64,000 nt of DNA from Cricetomys ansorgei (Eukaryota > Chordata > Mammalia > Rodentia > Nesomyidae), in NCBI GenBank assembly GCA_026225945.1, contig JAMJFZ010000199.1:68860501-68924500 (forward strand). The letters run 5' to 3'. A model generated the notes under the pieces. It worked only from the letters and a program-made list of their open reading frames with translations. It did no database searches and was not told the origin of the DNA. A program made the position numbers and the translations under genes. Positions 23,566 to 41,710 of this stretch are shown here, one piece after another (the first letter of the stretch is position 1; each line of letters opens with the position of its first letter).

Positions 23566-26500
23566 CTTTGCTATTCTTAGATTCCTGTACTGGGTGTCCC
23601 TCTCTGCATCTAGTTTCATTTCTCTACCCTGTTGACAAGTTCAAGTACAGAGAAACTACCTAGAGACACCATCTTTGAAACTGAGACTTTCTACCATTAA
23701 GTCAACACAGGCAATAGATCCAAAACTTGCCAAGTAGGATAAGTGGAGGACCACAAAGGGCTAGAATGCTGGTTTAAGACACTATGTAGCTGTTACTGTA
23801 CTAGTACCAGTAGCAAGACAGGCTTGCCTTAAAATTAAATTCCAGCACACTATCCTAAGGATACTGCAACTCATAACTTTTAATCTGAAAAAGCTTTGCT
23901 GTTACTACCACCTACCAGGCTGACAGCATATATGTCTATACCTGCACAAGGTTTTGATAAACTGTCTCTTTTCATCCTAAAAATCCAGTATGGGGCAGTA
24001 TCTGTGATCCTGCTCCTATAGAAAAGCTAAGTAACTTGTCACAGCTTAAGTATTTCTTGAAAAATTTGCATCTCCACCCCTCTACAGTTACTCCCCTGTC
24101 TCCACCCAGCAGTCTCATAGGCCAACTGAAGCAGTAAGTTCCTGAGGAGTCTTGTGTAACTTCAGTTGGGTTATGATACCAAGACACAATATGGTAAAAT
24201 GTTAGAACTTTTTGTCTGTAGCCATGGGCCTAAGTCATAGTCCAGACCAAACAGACTCTCCCAAAAGCCAGCACTGATAAAGCTGAGCAGCAGAGCCTCA
24301 CAACAGAAAGCTAAACAAATCCTCCAAAGCCAAAGCATAAATCATACACATAACCCCAAATCCCTGGCAGCCTCAAGCTGGAACCAAGGCTCTGGATACA
24401 GCATAAACTTAGAATAGGCTCCCAGACTGCAATAAGTCACCTCTGAAGACTATACTTCATCAACATCCACATCTGTGCCCTACTATCTGTGAGATTACTA
24501 GGACTAACGAAAGAAAACTTAGAACATTTAAGACTGCCAAGAAAATAAACAGCCCACAGCAAGCACCCTGAGAGTGGGTAATGCTGCCATGCCTTCTGAT
24601 ACAGTGCAAGAGAGCAGGAGCTCTGCAATATCTGCCTTCCTTCACCTTTTAACATCAGTATCAGCCAAGTGATCTCTCATCAGAAAAGACAGCACCTTAG
24701 TAACAGATAGCCATGAGACATCAAAGCAGTAAGATAGTTTGCACCAATGGCCTCTGATGGCATCCTGAGTTGTACCTGTGCTCAGGTCAAGTGTCTCACT
24801 ACAGTTTTAATCTGGTTCACAAACCATCTGGGACAATGTTGACTCCCTCAGCAAGGGCAGCACATGCTAGGCTAACACAAAGAGCACAATAACTGTCACT
24901 TTTGATGTTGTGACTGTGTAGCTCACATAGGCCAGAACCTTGATATAAACACATATGCTCTTTCTGAAGAGCTCAGTGATGGACAACAGCTCAGAACACA
25001 CCTCCTTACTCAGTGGGTATGTGCTCTTTACAACACAGAGGTCCTGGTAAATTGTTTTACTCACCACTTACATCCTCTTACTTTGTGTGAACAGGGATTG
25101 TTTAGAAACAAGTGTCAAGTTTCCAAAGGTTAAAAAAACAGAATAAACCCTGAAAGAACAACTATTGTCACTACAGCATAAGTCCTATTCACTGCTGGGG
25201 ACAGTACAGGTGGTATGTTCACTAAAAACTGTCAATGTCAACCTGTGCAGACCACACACATAGTCCCACCCTTGTGTTCATACACAATTGACAGCATAGC
25301 CTCCTGTTCACAGACACTTACTGCTGTGTTCATGAGCTACTAGTCTTTCAAGCCCAAACTGCACCCCTAACTTTCACCATTAACAAGATGGCCAAATTAA
25401 CAATGGCACATTCACCATTCAAAAATGAGACTCTAGATATCAGTGACAGTGGCAAGGGGAAAGGACTATCCAAATACCACAGATGACTCTTTAAGCAAAA
25501 GAGGCCACTCATAAGCCACATGTGTCTACTGATAACCTGAACATGAAGGTCCAAGCAGGCAGAAGCAGCCACTGCTAGGACAGTGGCAGGAAAGGCAGCT
25601 CTGGTGGAGCTCTGCACTGAGTATCTCTTACTTTGGACACTGGTTCCCACTTATGTGCAATTTGTGAAAATTAATGAACTGATCACTCAGCGTTCAACTC
25701 AGTGTTGGTGTATGTATTCTATCAATAAAACCCAAGGGGTGCATAGAAGCTATGGTACAAAGCTAGACTGGTAGTTTTGCTTGTCTGTTGTCCTCTTTAT
25801 CTACAAAGGACTTGAGGAGCTGGATGTAAGCCAAACACACTCACAGATGCTCTTTATTAAGTGCCACAGACACTTCATCCCAAGATGTCATTGCTAAGAA
25901 ATTGCTCATTTTGAGCAGAAGCTCCAAAAGCTATTTATTATGGTTCCTTGGCACAGGATGGATTTTTCCAATATAAACATTTAATGCATATTATATCTGC
26001 CAGACATAAAACAATAATAAAAAATACTAGAAGCATATGAAAAAGTTTTACTGATCACATTAAAATACTGCCACTGAGGAACTGTTCACATCTAATAGAA
26101 ACACCAACAGCTAATTTCATTCTCTATCTCCACAAGTTCACTCCTCACCCCCAGCATGGAAAAGGACACAAAGAGGGCAGCTTCCTTGGATCTCAGGGAC
26201 TCATTCAAGAAAGCCTGGCCAAGAAACCTTGCTAAGTCTTGAGCTAACAAGCATCTCTGAGTGCCTTCTCTCAGTTCTCACAGTCACAGTGAACACATAG
26301 TTCAGTTATGGATGCCACAGGGATGAGTTTGCTCACAGGGTTGCTTAAAAGTAGTCAAGGGAATAGATGTGGGAAACATGTTTGACTTCTTAGTGTGGCA
26401 AAGAGCTACCTGCTTCTTTAGTAAAATCTTGGGTGTAATAAAAAGTAAGCAAATCTCAGTAACAGAACTCATTTAACTATTGTGACATGCTGCTTGTGGA

Positions 26501-26674
26501 AAACCCAAGCAAGAAATTGTATTATAAAGTACATACTACAAATGTTTTATGTTGGCCATATTACATATGTTCCAAAGGTGAAGTCCAACGCCATTGCAGA
26601 TGTGCTCACTGCATACAAGACAGCCATGGCTAGAGAAGAAGCACGTGTTGACTGTGCTCCTGGCGGGAGATGAG

Positions 26675-26830
26675 TATGACGATCCCTGTCCTCAAGGAGC
26701 CTCAGTCTAGTAGGGAGGAGACATACTAGACTGTGAGCTCCTCGAGGGCAGGAAAGCGCTCCGTCATCTGTGCTCCATGCCCAGCACCTGAGTAGTGCAG
26801 GTGAGGCTGGTTGGAGTATGGCTAACCCAA
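26675..26830. mobile_element. Ancient MIR/L2-type remnant
   Basis: CTGTGAGCTCCTCGAGGGCAGG and CCATGCCCAGCACCTGAGTAG are typical of L2/MIR 3' ends; exact family unknown. Confidence 0.5.
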
Positions 26831-28936
26831 GAGAGCTATGGGAACTTAAAAGAGCAGGCTGCAAAGTCACAAAAGGGCCAGAGCATAGAAAAAGCAAGAA
26901 AGCAAGAAAAATGGAAGGGTTCTGTAGGTAGAGGAGGCATTTCATGCACACAAAGAGTTTGGTCTTGGTGTGAGGAAGGGGTCAAGATATTCTCAGGCCC
27001 TAAATGTATTCTTTCAGCTTTTTTTCAGCCTGGATATGAAAGGTCACAAGAAGCCTGTGGAAGGAACTTCAGCAGCAGATTACTTTCCTAGAAAGCCATA
27101 CTAAGCCGGTTAGTGCCAGTTAGATGAGGAGGAACTGAGGGCATAGGAGAAGCTGGCTTAAAGAAGGCACATCTCTGCTTCTTGGACAGTATGAAGCCCC
27201 CACAGGTAACTTACAGTGGAAGTCTGAGACTTGTGAGAAGCAGGGCAAGCCCAATGCTATAGATGGAGAGAGAGGAAGTCTATGAGTGGGCTAGGCAGTG
27301 AGGAAGGGCACAGCGAGCACACAGAAGGTAGGGCAGGAAACTGGCCAGTCTAAATTTAGGAGGTATAATAAAATATCTGTAAGGAAAGGAGTTAGTGCAT
27401 AGTTAGGAGGCAGGAACACCAGGCTGGTAAAGTCAACAAAGTGGGCACAGAAAGGATGATGGATCTCTCACCAGAAAGAGGAAGATTTCAAGGCTAGGGT
27501 CTGTCAAGATTCAAGCAAAAAGCAACTAGCAAAATAAAATAAGCTACTTTGCTGAGCGAAGTAGCTATAACACTAACAACACAGACAACAAAACAGTTAA
27601 AGACTCAGGGTTTCAGGTGGAAGAAAACTGAGGAGGGAAGATTGGGGCTGCTGGAGGCATTCAACGGAAGAGATCAAGATGCTAGTTGGTCTTGTGGAAT
27701 GAGCCAGCTGCCAGTTTCTTCAGCGGGACTATTGAGCTCTCTAGGTTGAGGACACAAATGTGCTTAGCAAACATTGCTTTCTGAACAAACTGAATAAAAC
27801 TGCTTTCTTATCCTATGGAGTCTGACATCCCTGAAACACTTCCACAAGGAACCTCCCTCAAAGATTGAGCCTCTGAGAGTCTACAGCAGCAGTAGATGAG
27901 AAGGTAGTTAGATGAACATTCTTGCCTATGACAGTTGGAGATGTTTTTGAAAAAGTATAGCAAGCAAACAACTCATACTCAGAGAAGTCTCCTAAATGTT
28001 ACAGAAGGTAACAGCACCCACTGAGCCAAAGTGCTATTTGTATGGTCAGGTTGCACATGCTTGCAAATTATATTAAAACACAGTTATATCAAAGTGCTAG
28101 CTCAGACCAAATCTACTCAACAAACTTTTCTTCAGTTACATGGTGTCCTGTCCTAACCTAAGCTCTGAGCTGCAGAAATGAGTAGGACATGACAACTACC
28201 AGGTGAGTCATGCTAGGGACACAGACAAGACAACCTGGATCTTCTCAGACCCAGAATCAGGTAGTATGCAGATGCTTCTTTGAGGGACTCAGCACAACCC
28301 TGGTTTCTGTGTGATCTTCCAGGGAACTGATAACTCCTAGAGAACTGGTGCCTACCAGTGCTTGGCACAAAATTCCTGAACAAACAAAAGATGTTTTAAA
28401 TACAACAGCAGAAGTTCTCAAAAGGTGCCAAAGTGAGGCTCTCTTTTTGGGAGACAGAGTTGATGGGGGAGGTTTATTGGATGAGGGAACATCTTGGCTA
28501 GACTCTGAAGACTGAACAAGAATTCATCAAGTAGCAAAGGGAGACCAAGAATACAGCATGTGAAAAGGTCATGAGCTGTGGCAGGAGAGTTATAATAAAA
28601 CGGTGTGGCTAGTGCACAAAGTGCCAGGGAGGCGTTGTGTAAGATGAGATTAGAGATGCAAGCTGGGTCAAAATGACAGGTCTGATAAAGCCCTGCTAAG
28701 TCAGAAGCTAGAGGAAAGAACTGGATCATAATTGGAGCTCCAGTAAGAACTGAATATCTAATTCACTAACAGCTCTAGTAAAGTAACAAGACATACAAAT
28801 CAAATTCCAAAGTATCTGTGTCCAGAAGAAGAGGTTCCACCTTAGAAATGCTGACACAACCATCTCAGAGCTATGACTGCAAAGGAGGAGAAGCAGCAAA
28901 CCTGCCCCCGCCCAGGCCCTCGCCGCCCCACTCCTA

Positions 28937-31668
<2,732 letters not shown>

Positions 31669-32049
31669 TCAGCATCAAAATAAAAAGCATCAGCTCTGAC
31701 CCATAGACATCCATTTCTTTGGGAGAATGGCTCATTTACTTTGAGCAATGAGAAAGGGCTAGCTTGGTGAAGGGACAGAAAACTTGGATGCCCTTCCTCT
31801 CTTCATTGAGGCAGAATCCATGAATGGCAGTTAGAACACCCAGCCCACAATATGGGACTTCATAGTATTCCGGAGTACCTGCAATCACACCCCTTGCTCC
31901 ACAAATGGCTCATGTAAAGAAAATACATTATACTCCTGGGCCAGTTATGCTCTACCTGTTGGCCCAGACATAGACCTTGTGTTTCCAGGGTATATATATA
32001 AACACATCTTGTAGAGATTACAACTTTAAATCCTAAAAGTAACCATGCG

Positions 32050-32050
<1 letters not shown>

Positions 32051-32091
<41 letters not shown>
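32051..32091. repeat. (TG)20 microsatellite
   Basis: Pure TG/GT units; about 455 nt before the downstream exon's acceptor in gene sense. Confidence 0.95.
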
Positions 32092-32092
<1 letters not shown>

Positions 32093-32428
32093 CTACTCTT
32101 TATAAACAAGCTGAAATCCACTAAGTCACTTGCCTGGAGTTGCTCTACTAAAAGGAACCAGAGCTATGCTCTGCCTCTTGACCAAGTCCTCTGGCTCAAA
32201 CAGACCCCAGAAAAAAATCTACAGCCTACAAAAGCTCCAAGATTTTACTGCCCTGTGAATGCTCTGAATGATTAAAAAATCACCTTAAAAACTAACATGG
32301 AATTATAAACTTTAGCAAAAAGGTGAATGATCAAAGCTGGAATCAATGAAGGATAAGGATTAATTGCATCTTCATCAATATGTGCAGCGCAGGAAGAAGT
32401 GATGGAATAAGAAACAAATGTATTGAAG

Positions 32429-32651
32429 CAGTAATTTTCAACCTGTGGTCTCCACCCCTTTGAAGGTTAAACAACCCTTTCACAGGACTAACCTACGACC
32501 ATCTGCATATCAGTTCTTTATATTATGATTGCTAACAGTAGCAAAATTACAGTTATGAAGTAGTATTGAAAATAATTTTATGGTTGGGGGTCACCATAAC
32601 ATGGAGAACTGTAATCAAGGGTCACAGCATTACAAAGGTTGAGAACCAATG
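32429..32651 (-). mobile_element. URR1-like hAT DNA element with 8-bp target duplication
   Basis: A non-autonomous rodent element recognisable from TTTTATGGTTGGGGGTCACC and terminal GGTTGAGAACCA. Flanks TATTGAAG (32421-32428) and TATTAAAG (32652-32659) form an 8-bp target site duplication with one mismatch, as expected for hAT insertion. Strand assignment is arbitrary. Confidence 0.8.
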
Positions 32652-33309
32652 TATTAAAGCAACCCTGAAAACACTTTCTCCTATCAGAGATTGGGCACAA
32701 CCTGACTAATGCTCCAGTTGTTGATTTGAACTAGATATGTATTTCCAAATAATGAAAAACTTAGTTTATAGTGACCAATCAAACTATTTTCTTATGTTAA
32801 AGGACCAGTGTTGAAAAAAAGGAACAGTTCATGAAGTGTCAGGTCTACAGGTAGAGAACTCTATATGAACTGAAGAGAGCTGGAGTTAGTGGGTGTTGGG
32901 GATGAGAGTAGGGCTTTACATATAGCAGGCAGACAGCCCAGTTAATGAGTTATAATGCAGTTAACGAGCTGTATTAACACTTGAGGTCTGGTGTAAACCT
33001 AGGTCTTATTTCTCTGGAATCACTAATCATGAGACAACTGCTGTGTCATACTGGGACCTGTGTGATCAGTTTTTCATCTTTTCACTCTTGTCAGAAACTT
33101 ATGAGTAATGAGTTTCTCTGCATCTGTGTCTCCACTAGGTATCGGCACTACTTTTTTATTTTAGCAATTCTGATGACTGTGTAGCACTATGTCATGGGGT
33201 TTGAATTTGCATTTTCCTAGTGGTTAAGATCATGAACAATCTTTGTATGTTCACCTGCCACCCATCTAGTATCTTCAGTCTATGTATATTTGGATTTTTG
33301 TGGAGTTTT

Positions 33310-33460
33310 TTTTTTTTCTTTTTTGAGTCAGGGTTTCTCTGAGTAGCCCTGGCTATCCTGTAACTCACTCTGTAGACAAGGCTACCCTCAAACTCAGAAA
33401 TCATCCTGCCTCTGGTCCTGACTATTGGGATTAAAGGCACACACCATGACTGTCTGGCTT
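33310..33460 (-). mobile_element. B1 SINE (standard form), nested in L1
   Basis: GAGTCAGGGTTTCTCTGAG then TAGCCCTGGCTATCCTG, ending GGATTAAAGGCACACACC. Confidence 0.88.
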
Positions 33461-33564
33461 TGTTCAGGTTTTAAATGCTTCATTTAACCTTACATTTTAG
33501 AGACCTTCCTACAAATATTTTTTTGTTTGTTTGTTTTTTTGTTTGGTTTGGTTTGGTTTGGGTT

Positions 33565-33690
33565 CTTTGGTTTTTCGAGACAAGGTTTCTTTGTTGTAAC
33601 TCTGGCTGTCCTGGAATTCACTCTGTAGACCTGGCTGTCCTCAAATTCACAGAGACCCACCTGCCTCTGCCTCCCAAGTGCTGGCTTAGA
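33565..33690 (-). mobile_element. B1 SINE, TTGTAACTC variant, nested in L1
   Basis: GTTTCTTTGTTGTAACTCTG then GCTGTCCTGGAATTCACTC; the copy stops at CCCAAGTGCTGG, so its 5' end is missing. Confidence 0.9.
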
Positions 33691-34089
33691 AATCTTCCAA
33701 TATTCTAGAGACTACATATGTGCTTAACAAATATTTTCTCCTGCTCTGTACCTTATCATTCATCCTTTATAGAACAAGCATGATTAATTTTGACATGGTT
33801 GGACCTATTAATTTTATCTTTTAATATACCTTGCTTTTAGTGTTATGTGAATGGGGCCTCTAGAACTTCATATCTCAATGGGTTATTGTGCTGTCTCTTC
33901 TAAATTTTATAGTTGTATGCCTTGTAACTAAGTTTTAGTCTGTTTTGAGTTATTTTAAGGTAAGATCTTGGTTGGGATTGTCCAAAAGTTCTAAGCACCA
34001 CTGGCTGACAAGGTCATCCTTCCTCTACTAAACTGTCCTTGGACCTCAGTAAAACATATCATGACAGACCTTTAAAAAAATCCAATAAA

Positions 34090-34434
<345 letters not shown>

Positions 34435-35009
34435 TCAACTCATTATTATTACATACAAATGTACAGGTAGGTATTTTGAAAGACAGTTTATATATAACAT
34501 GAAGAGATTCATAAGCTATTTCCCTTCATATGTATTTCTTCTAGAGGATATTTACAAGAATGAGCTGATGATCCTTATAAATAATGGAAAATCTAACCTC
34601 AAAAGCTGAAAATACTCATCACCTTGATAAACTCACACAGTAATGGCATTATACAAGCAATGATACATGGTCAGCATGACTGGAGATCCCCATAAACAGA
34701 ATTCCTTCCAAGCACTTGTTCAGAATAATTTTTATGCTACATCTGTGAATTCTGGACGTTAAAACAGTAACATTGCATGATACTTAGAAAACACATTGTA
34801 GGGACTTTCACTTTTGTTCCAACCCAAAGCCACAAATTCTAGGTGACATTCTGAAGAATTCACTCACAACATTTAGGTATTCTGCAAAGTCACCAGTATT
34901 ATCTGCTTTGGGGCCTCTTTCACACATTTATTGTTCCACAAGTACAAGCTCTGGTTTATATTTGGGGAAGGAACATACATCTTGAAAGCATCATACAAGA
35001 AAAAGGGGA

Positions 35010-35120
35010 ATAGGTTGAGACAGTTTCATTGCAGCCTAGGCCAGGCTAGCATCATGGCACTCCTCTAGCATCAATTTCTCGAGTGCTGGGATTAATGGTG
35101 TGAGCCACCATGCCTGGCTT
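35010..35120 (-). mobile_element. B1-like SINE, degraded
   Basis: GAGACAGTTTCATTGCAGCC to GAGCCACCATGCCTGGC. Confidence 0.6.
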
Positions 35121-35180
35121 ATGAAAATCTTTTTTCTGGTAACATGCTATGGCCCTTCCCTCTGAAAGCATGTAATACAA

Positions 35181-35181
<1 letters not shown>

Positions 35182-35226
<45 letters not shown>

Positions 35227-35342
35227 TTTGTAGCCAAGACTCTCACTATATAGATCAGGCTGGTCTGGAATGCACAGAGATCTGCCTGGCTGTGCCTCCT
35301 GAGTGCTGGGATTAAAGGCATGCAGCACCATGGCTGGCTCAA
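35182..35342 (-). mobile_element. (CA)21 and B1-like SINE
   Basis: CA units at 35182-35224, then an antisense B1 starting at the CTCTCACTATATAGATCAGG stretch. Confidence 0.8.
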
Positions 35343-35424
35343 TACCATGAATTTTTAGTGAACAACAGACTTCAAATGATACATAATGATACATGTATGG
35401 GGTATAGAAAGTAACTTTCTTCCT

Positions 35425-35742
35425 TGTTTCTCACTGTGAACAGTTTAGTGCTGAAATGGCCCTCACTGGCAGATGTTTGAATACCTGGTTTCCAGCTGAT
35501 AGTGGCACTGTTTTGGGAGTTTGGTGGAACTTTTGGGAGATGGAATCTAACTGGCAGAAAAAGGTCACTAGGGAAGGCCTTGATTGATTGGTTCAAAGCT
35601 AGTTCCTAACACTACAGAGCTTCTACTGCCATTACTTCCCCACAACAATGGCCAGAACCGCCTGAAACTGCGAGCCAAAATAAATTCTTCCTTCCTATAG
35701 TTGCTACTGTCAGTGATGAGAAAAGTTAATACACTCATGAAC
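35425..35742 (+). mobile_element. Solo MaLR-type LTR (MT-like)
   Basis: TGAAATGGCCCTCACTGGCAG, TGGCACTGTTTTGGGAG, and the polyA-region text GAGCCAAAATAAATTCTTCC are those of rodent ERVL-MaLR LTRs (MTD/MTE type). No internal region remains. Antisense to PTK2; ends about 45 nt from the 35.8 kb exon. Confidence 0.75.
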
Positions 35743-35784
35743 TGCTTACCCAGAAAGCAACCCAGCAATTTCATGAATGCCTTA

Positions 35785-37754
<1,970 letters not shown>

Positions 37755-37871
37755 TTAATCTGAAGCCTTTCCAGTTTCTTTAGAGTAGCTCAATTCACAC
37801 ACAAGGCTGAAGGCATAAAAACTGCAGACAATGCCACAGGTCAAACCTGGGTCCGTGGGGGTAGAAGCTTG

Positions 37872-37886
37872 CACGTGTGTGTGTGA

Positions 37887-37940
<54 letters not shown>
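37872..37940. repeat. (GT)n-GAGC-(CA)n inverted microsatellite
   Basis: GTGTGTGTGTGAGCGC then about 26 CA units; the short GT arm is complementary to the CA arm. Confidence 0.92.
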
Positions 37941-37941
<1 letters not shown>

Positions 37942-38549
37942 GGCAATTAGCACTATCTGGGCACAAAATAAAATCCATTCTGGGGAAAAATAAGGTGAAA
38001 AAGGGAGCCCTAGAGCTACATCCACCAGGTGACCACAGGGATTTATGCTGAAGATAAATGGCTCCAGCATGAGCACTGTGGTCTTGTTCTCCTGAGTACA
38101 AGTGGCTGCCCTCAGAGTCCTAAACAAGACCAGTTTCCACTAGTTGTGAGGAAGTGTGAAAGAGAAAGACTCGTTGCTGTGTTCTACTTGACTCAACAGG
38201 TCTTTCAGGAGGAACGGACCCATGGCATGTTCACAGAAGTTACAGGGCTTGACCACCTGACTGAGCCCAAGAGGATCCAGAATGTACTATACTCACACAT
38301 ACCTATGTAGGGCATGTAACTATTTACAATTTCTACGACTCTCCAGCATCAAAACAAGAGCTAAACTTCAGAGTTACCGAATCTCAAAAGAAGCTCCAAG
38401 TACTTTTAAAGGCAACCAGTTCAGTGGCCATAAAAATACAGGACTTCAGACTGCTAAAATGAAAAAAACAAAAACAAAAGTAAAACCAAAAGGATGTCAA
38501 GCAAGAAAACACCACAACAGCAAAAGCATCTGTCTGTGCGTGAGCATGC

Positions 38550-38720
38550 ACATGTGAGTGCAGTTGTCCAGAACGGCCAGAAGAGGAAGTCAGACTCTCT
38601 GGAGCTGGACTTATAGGTGGTTCTGAACCATCTGATGTGGGTGCTAGGAATTGAACGCAGGTCCTCTGCAAGAGCAGTGGTATATGTGCTTAACTGCTGA
38701 GCCATTTCTCCAGAACCCTG
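38550..38720 (-). mobile_element. B2/B3-family SINE
   Basis: AGAGGAAGTCAGACTCTCTGG to TTAACTGCTGAGCCATTTCTCC, reversed B3-type. Confidence 0.8.
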
Positions 38721-38721
38721 T

Positions 38722-38872
38722 TTGTTTGTTTTGAGACAGAGTTTCCCTGTTGTAACTCTGGCTATCCTGGAACTCACTTTGTAGATGAGGCTGGCCTCAA
38801 ACTCACAGAGTTCTGCCTGCCTCTGCCTCACCAGTGCTGGGATTAAAGGCATGCACCATCATCGCCTGGCTT
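38722..38872 (-). mobile_element. B1 SINE, TTGTAACTC variant
   Basis: GAGACAGAGTTTCCCTGTTG then TAACTCTGGCTATCCTGG, directly next to the preceding B2/B3. Confidence 0.92.
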
Positions 38873-40439
38873 TTTTCTTCTTTTTAAATGCTTTTGTTTG
38901 TTTGTTTTTGAATTTTTATTTTAATTGTATGTGATTTGTCTACATCTGGTTTGTTTGTTTTTAACACATAATATACATGAGAATAGAAACCCAAAGTATA
39001 TCATTAAATTCTATATTTTTAAATTCTGGTCACTGCTTAATCACTGCTATCTTGTGATAAATCTCCGGGTACCCAGTGCATCTGCTGTCACCTCTGGTTT
39101 GACATGATCACCACACAGTACTTTTTATTTCCTTTGAAATAATTAGTGCAGATAATACAGAGCACAAAATTAGGAGCTGAGGAGGGTCTTGCAGTGTCAC
39201 ACTGGACTAGAAATTCCAGGTGAAGTTTAGCCTGTCACTTATCTATCTGGGCAGTGGATGAAGGACCAAGGGCTGCCACTTGCTTGTAAAGTAAACTCGC
39301 TGCAACCCTGTCTGCCTGTGCATTATTTTATGTACCATCTGTGTTTCTGTAGCATAGTAATGGGGCTGAGAGAGTTGGGATAGAAGCTACATTGTCATCA
39401 AAGCTGAAATCTACTATCTGACCTACAACTGAAGTTTAACTATTCCTGGCCTAGAAAATCTCTCCTATCTTACTTACAGCCTGTTATAGCCTAGGAGGGC
39501 CAGCTATACTGCATTTTTTATAGTCTTTGAAGAGGTAGTGAGTAACCCTTTCAAAGACAGAAACCTGAATATTTCTACAGAAATATACAACTGAGTTCTG
39601 CAGTTGTCCTACAAAATCACAGCACAGCAACTACTAAGATACATGCACTTGTGAAAAAAGAGATAATGCATAAAAACTTCTCCAAGTAGGCAGGAAGCTA
39701 GGTTTGAGGACTGGCTAGTCTGTTGTTCATTGGTCTAGGTACTCAAGAAATCAATTAGCTAGATAAAAGCCACTGGCCAGTTCTCTTTTTATTCTCAAAT
39801 CAGGGATTAAGGAATCTGACTAAAGATACAGTTAACAGATTATATTACAGTGTGAATTACTCTGTGGTGACTGACTGGATGGCTAGGTGGCATGAAATGT
39901 AAAGTGGAAGAGATTCATCCAGTGTTTATGTACTAAAGCAACACTAGGATTCTCTCCTATCATAATCATGCTGATTGCTTCCCCAGGCCAAGCCCTACAC
40001 TGGTCTCTGGGCAGTGATGAGTAAATGGCCCTTGTCCCCATGGAGTTTAAAGCCTTAGAGGGAGAGACAGATAATGAGCACATGTGATCATTTAATGTAT
40101 TAAATCACAAACTCTGAAGAGGAGCATAATGTGGTCCTGTGAGGGTGTTAGAGGTGGGTGGAAGGAGGAGACTTGAAAGAAGGATGGACAAATCCTATGA
40201 GAGGAGAAAGAACATCAGGGTTGCTTGATGCGTATAAACTAAACAAGATCCTACCCTATACCACTGTCCTTTCAGGTGAGGAGGTCCATAATGCACAGCT
40301 CACCTGAGATGGCCTCACCACCGGATGTACACACCTAGGCCAGAGGGCTGTGAAGTGGGGAAAAAAATCACTTCTAGCTAAAATCACCTGGGAATCTGCC
40401 ACAGGAAGCCTCTCCTGGGGTTTCTGTCTGACTCTGTGG

Positions 40440-40570
40440 GGCAGGAAGCTAGTCATTATCCTGACTCATCTGTAGCCTATGGGCTCCATCAGGACAGAAA
40501 TGTGTTGTCTTGGTTACCTTTGTACTCACAGGGCCTGGCAGGATTTGGGCAAAAGCCATTTATGAGCTCG
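40440..40570 (+). mobile_element. L2-like 3' end remnant
   Basis: GGGCTCCATCAGGACAGAAATG and CACAGGGCCTGGCAGGA follow the ancient L2 3' pattern. Confidence 0.45.
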
Positions 40571-40715
40571 ATCCAACTCCAGCTCAAAGATGCTGAATGC
40601 TACAGGAAGCAGATAATAAAGGGAATGTGCCACCTTCTTCTACATGTAAACATGTATGTCTATGGAAATCTGTCCAATTTAGATACTAATTTGCAAGGTG
40701 AATAATAATGTCTTA

Positions 40716-40943
<228 letters not shown>

Positions 40944-41599
40944 TCAACACACACACCCATGGACGGCTGTTTGTTTTATAACTGTGGATTTGTGGTCAGG
41001 CAGAACTGGAACTATAAAACCAGAGTTAAAAATATTCTGTATGAAATCCCAGAGTAAAATGGACATGCATGTGAAATGTCAAAGGTAAGTCACTTATGCA
41101 TGTACTAGATGCTGAGTATGTGCACCGTGGTAACTGTTGTTCTAGATTCTTGGAGTACACCAATGAACAACAGGTGCAAAGGTCCCTGTTTTAGGGGGGC
41201 TGTCATTCCAGTGTGAAACATCAGAGATAAAAGTCAGTCATTTCACAATGTGTTAGAACAGCATTTTAGAAGACAGGAATAGACCAGGGCATGGGAGACA
41301 TAGTGGTGGCACCTGTATGAGGAACACTTCACTAAACAGATGAGAGGAAGGCAAAGGTCCCAAAAGAAAGGAGCCAGTCATGGTGAAGTGAGAAAATTGC
41401 ATCCTGTTTAAGGAATGAAGGTGGCAGCTCAAAGGAACTGGGGTGGGGATGTAGCAATGCTACAGCAGCAGAGTGTATAAGGGTAGAAACACTGAGACGG
41501 GAACCTAGGAGCCAGACCAGGGTGTGTCAGGGTGTGCTTCTAGGCTAATAAAAAGTAATGTAATGGTTTTCATTTCAGGAGGATAGGAGCTTGAGTGTT

Positions 41600-41710
41600 G
41601 CTGGTGCAGTTGAACCCACTGTCCAGGGTAGTCTCAAATTGGCAATCCTCCTGCCGTAGCCTCTCCTATGATGAGATTGTAAAGGTGAGACACCATGCCT
41701 AACTGAACCA
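41600..41710 (-). mobile_element. B1-like SINE fragment
   Basis: GGGTAGTCTCAAATTGGCAATCC to GAGACACCATGCCTAAC, inserted in a worn ancient repeat. Confidence 0.5.

Larger units (their letters stand above)
32990..34030 (-). mobile_element. Old L1 LINE fragment interrupted by B1 SINEs
   Basis: Reverse complement of old L1 3' sequence: GGGGTTTGAATTTGCATTTTCC in 33.2 kb, TTTTCTCCTGCTCTGTACC and TTTTGAGTTATTTTAAGG around 33.7-33.96 kb. B1 copies at 33.31-33.45 and 33.57-33.69 kb split it. No coding capacity. Confidence 0.75.

Noticed and set aside
26547..26951. 134-codon minus-strand ORF
   Set aside because: Overlaps an ancient MIR/L2-type remnant and resembles no protein family.
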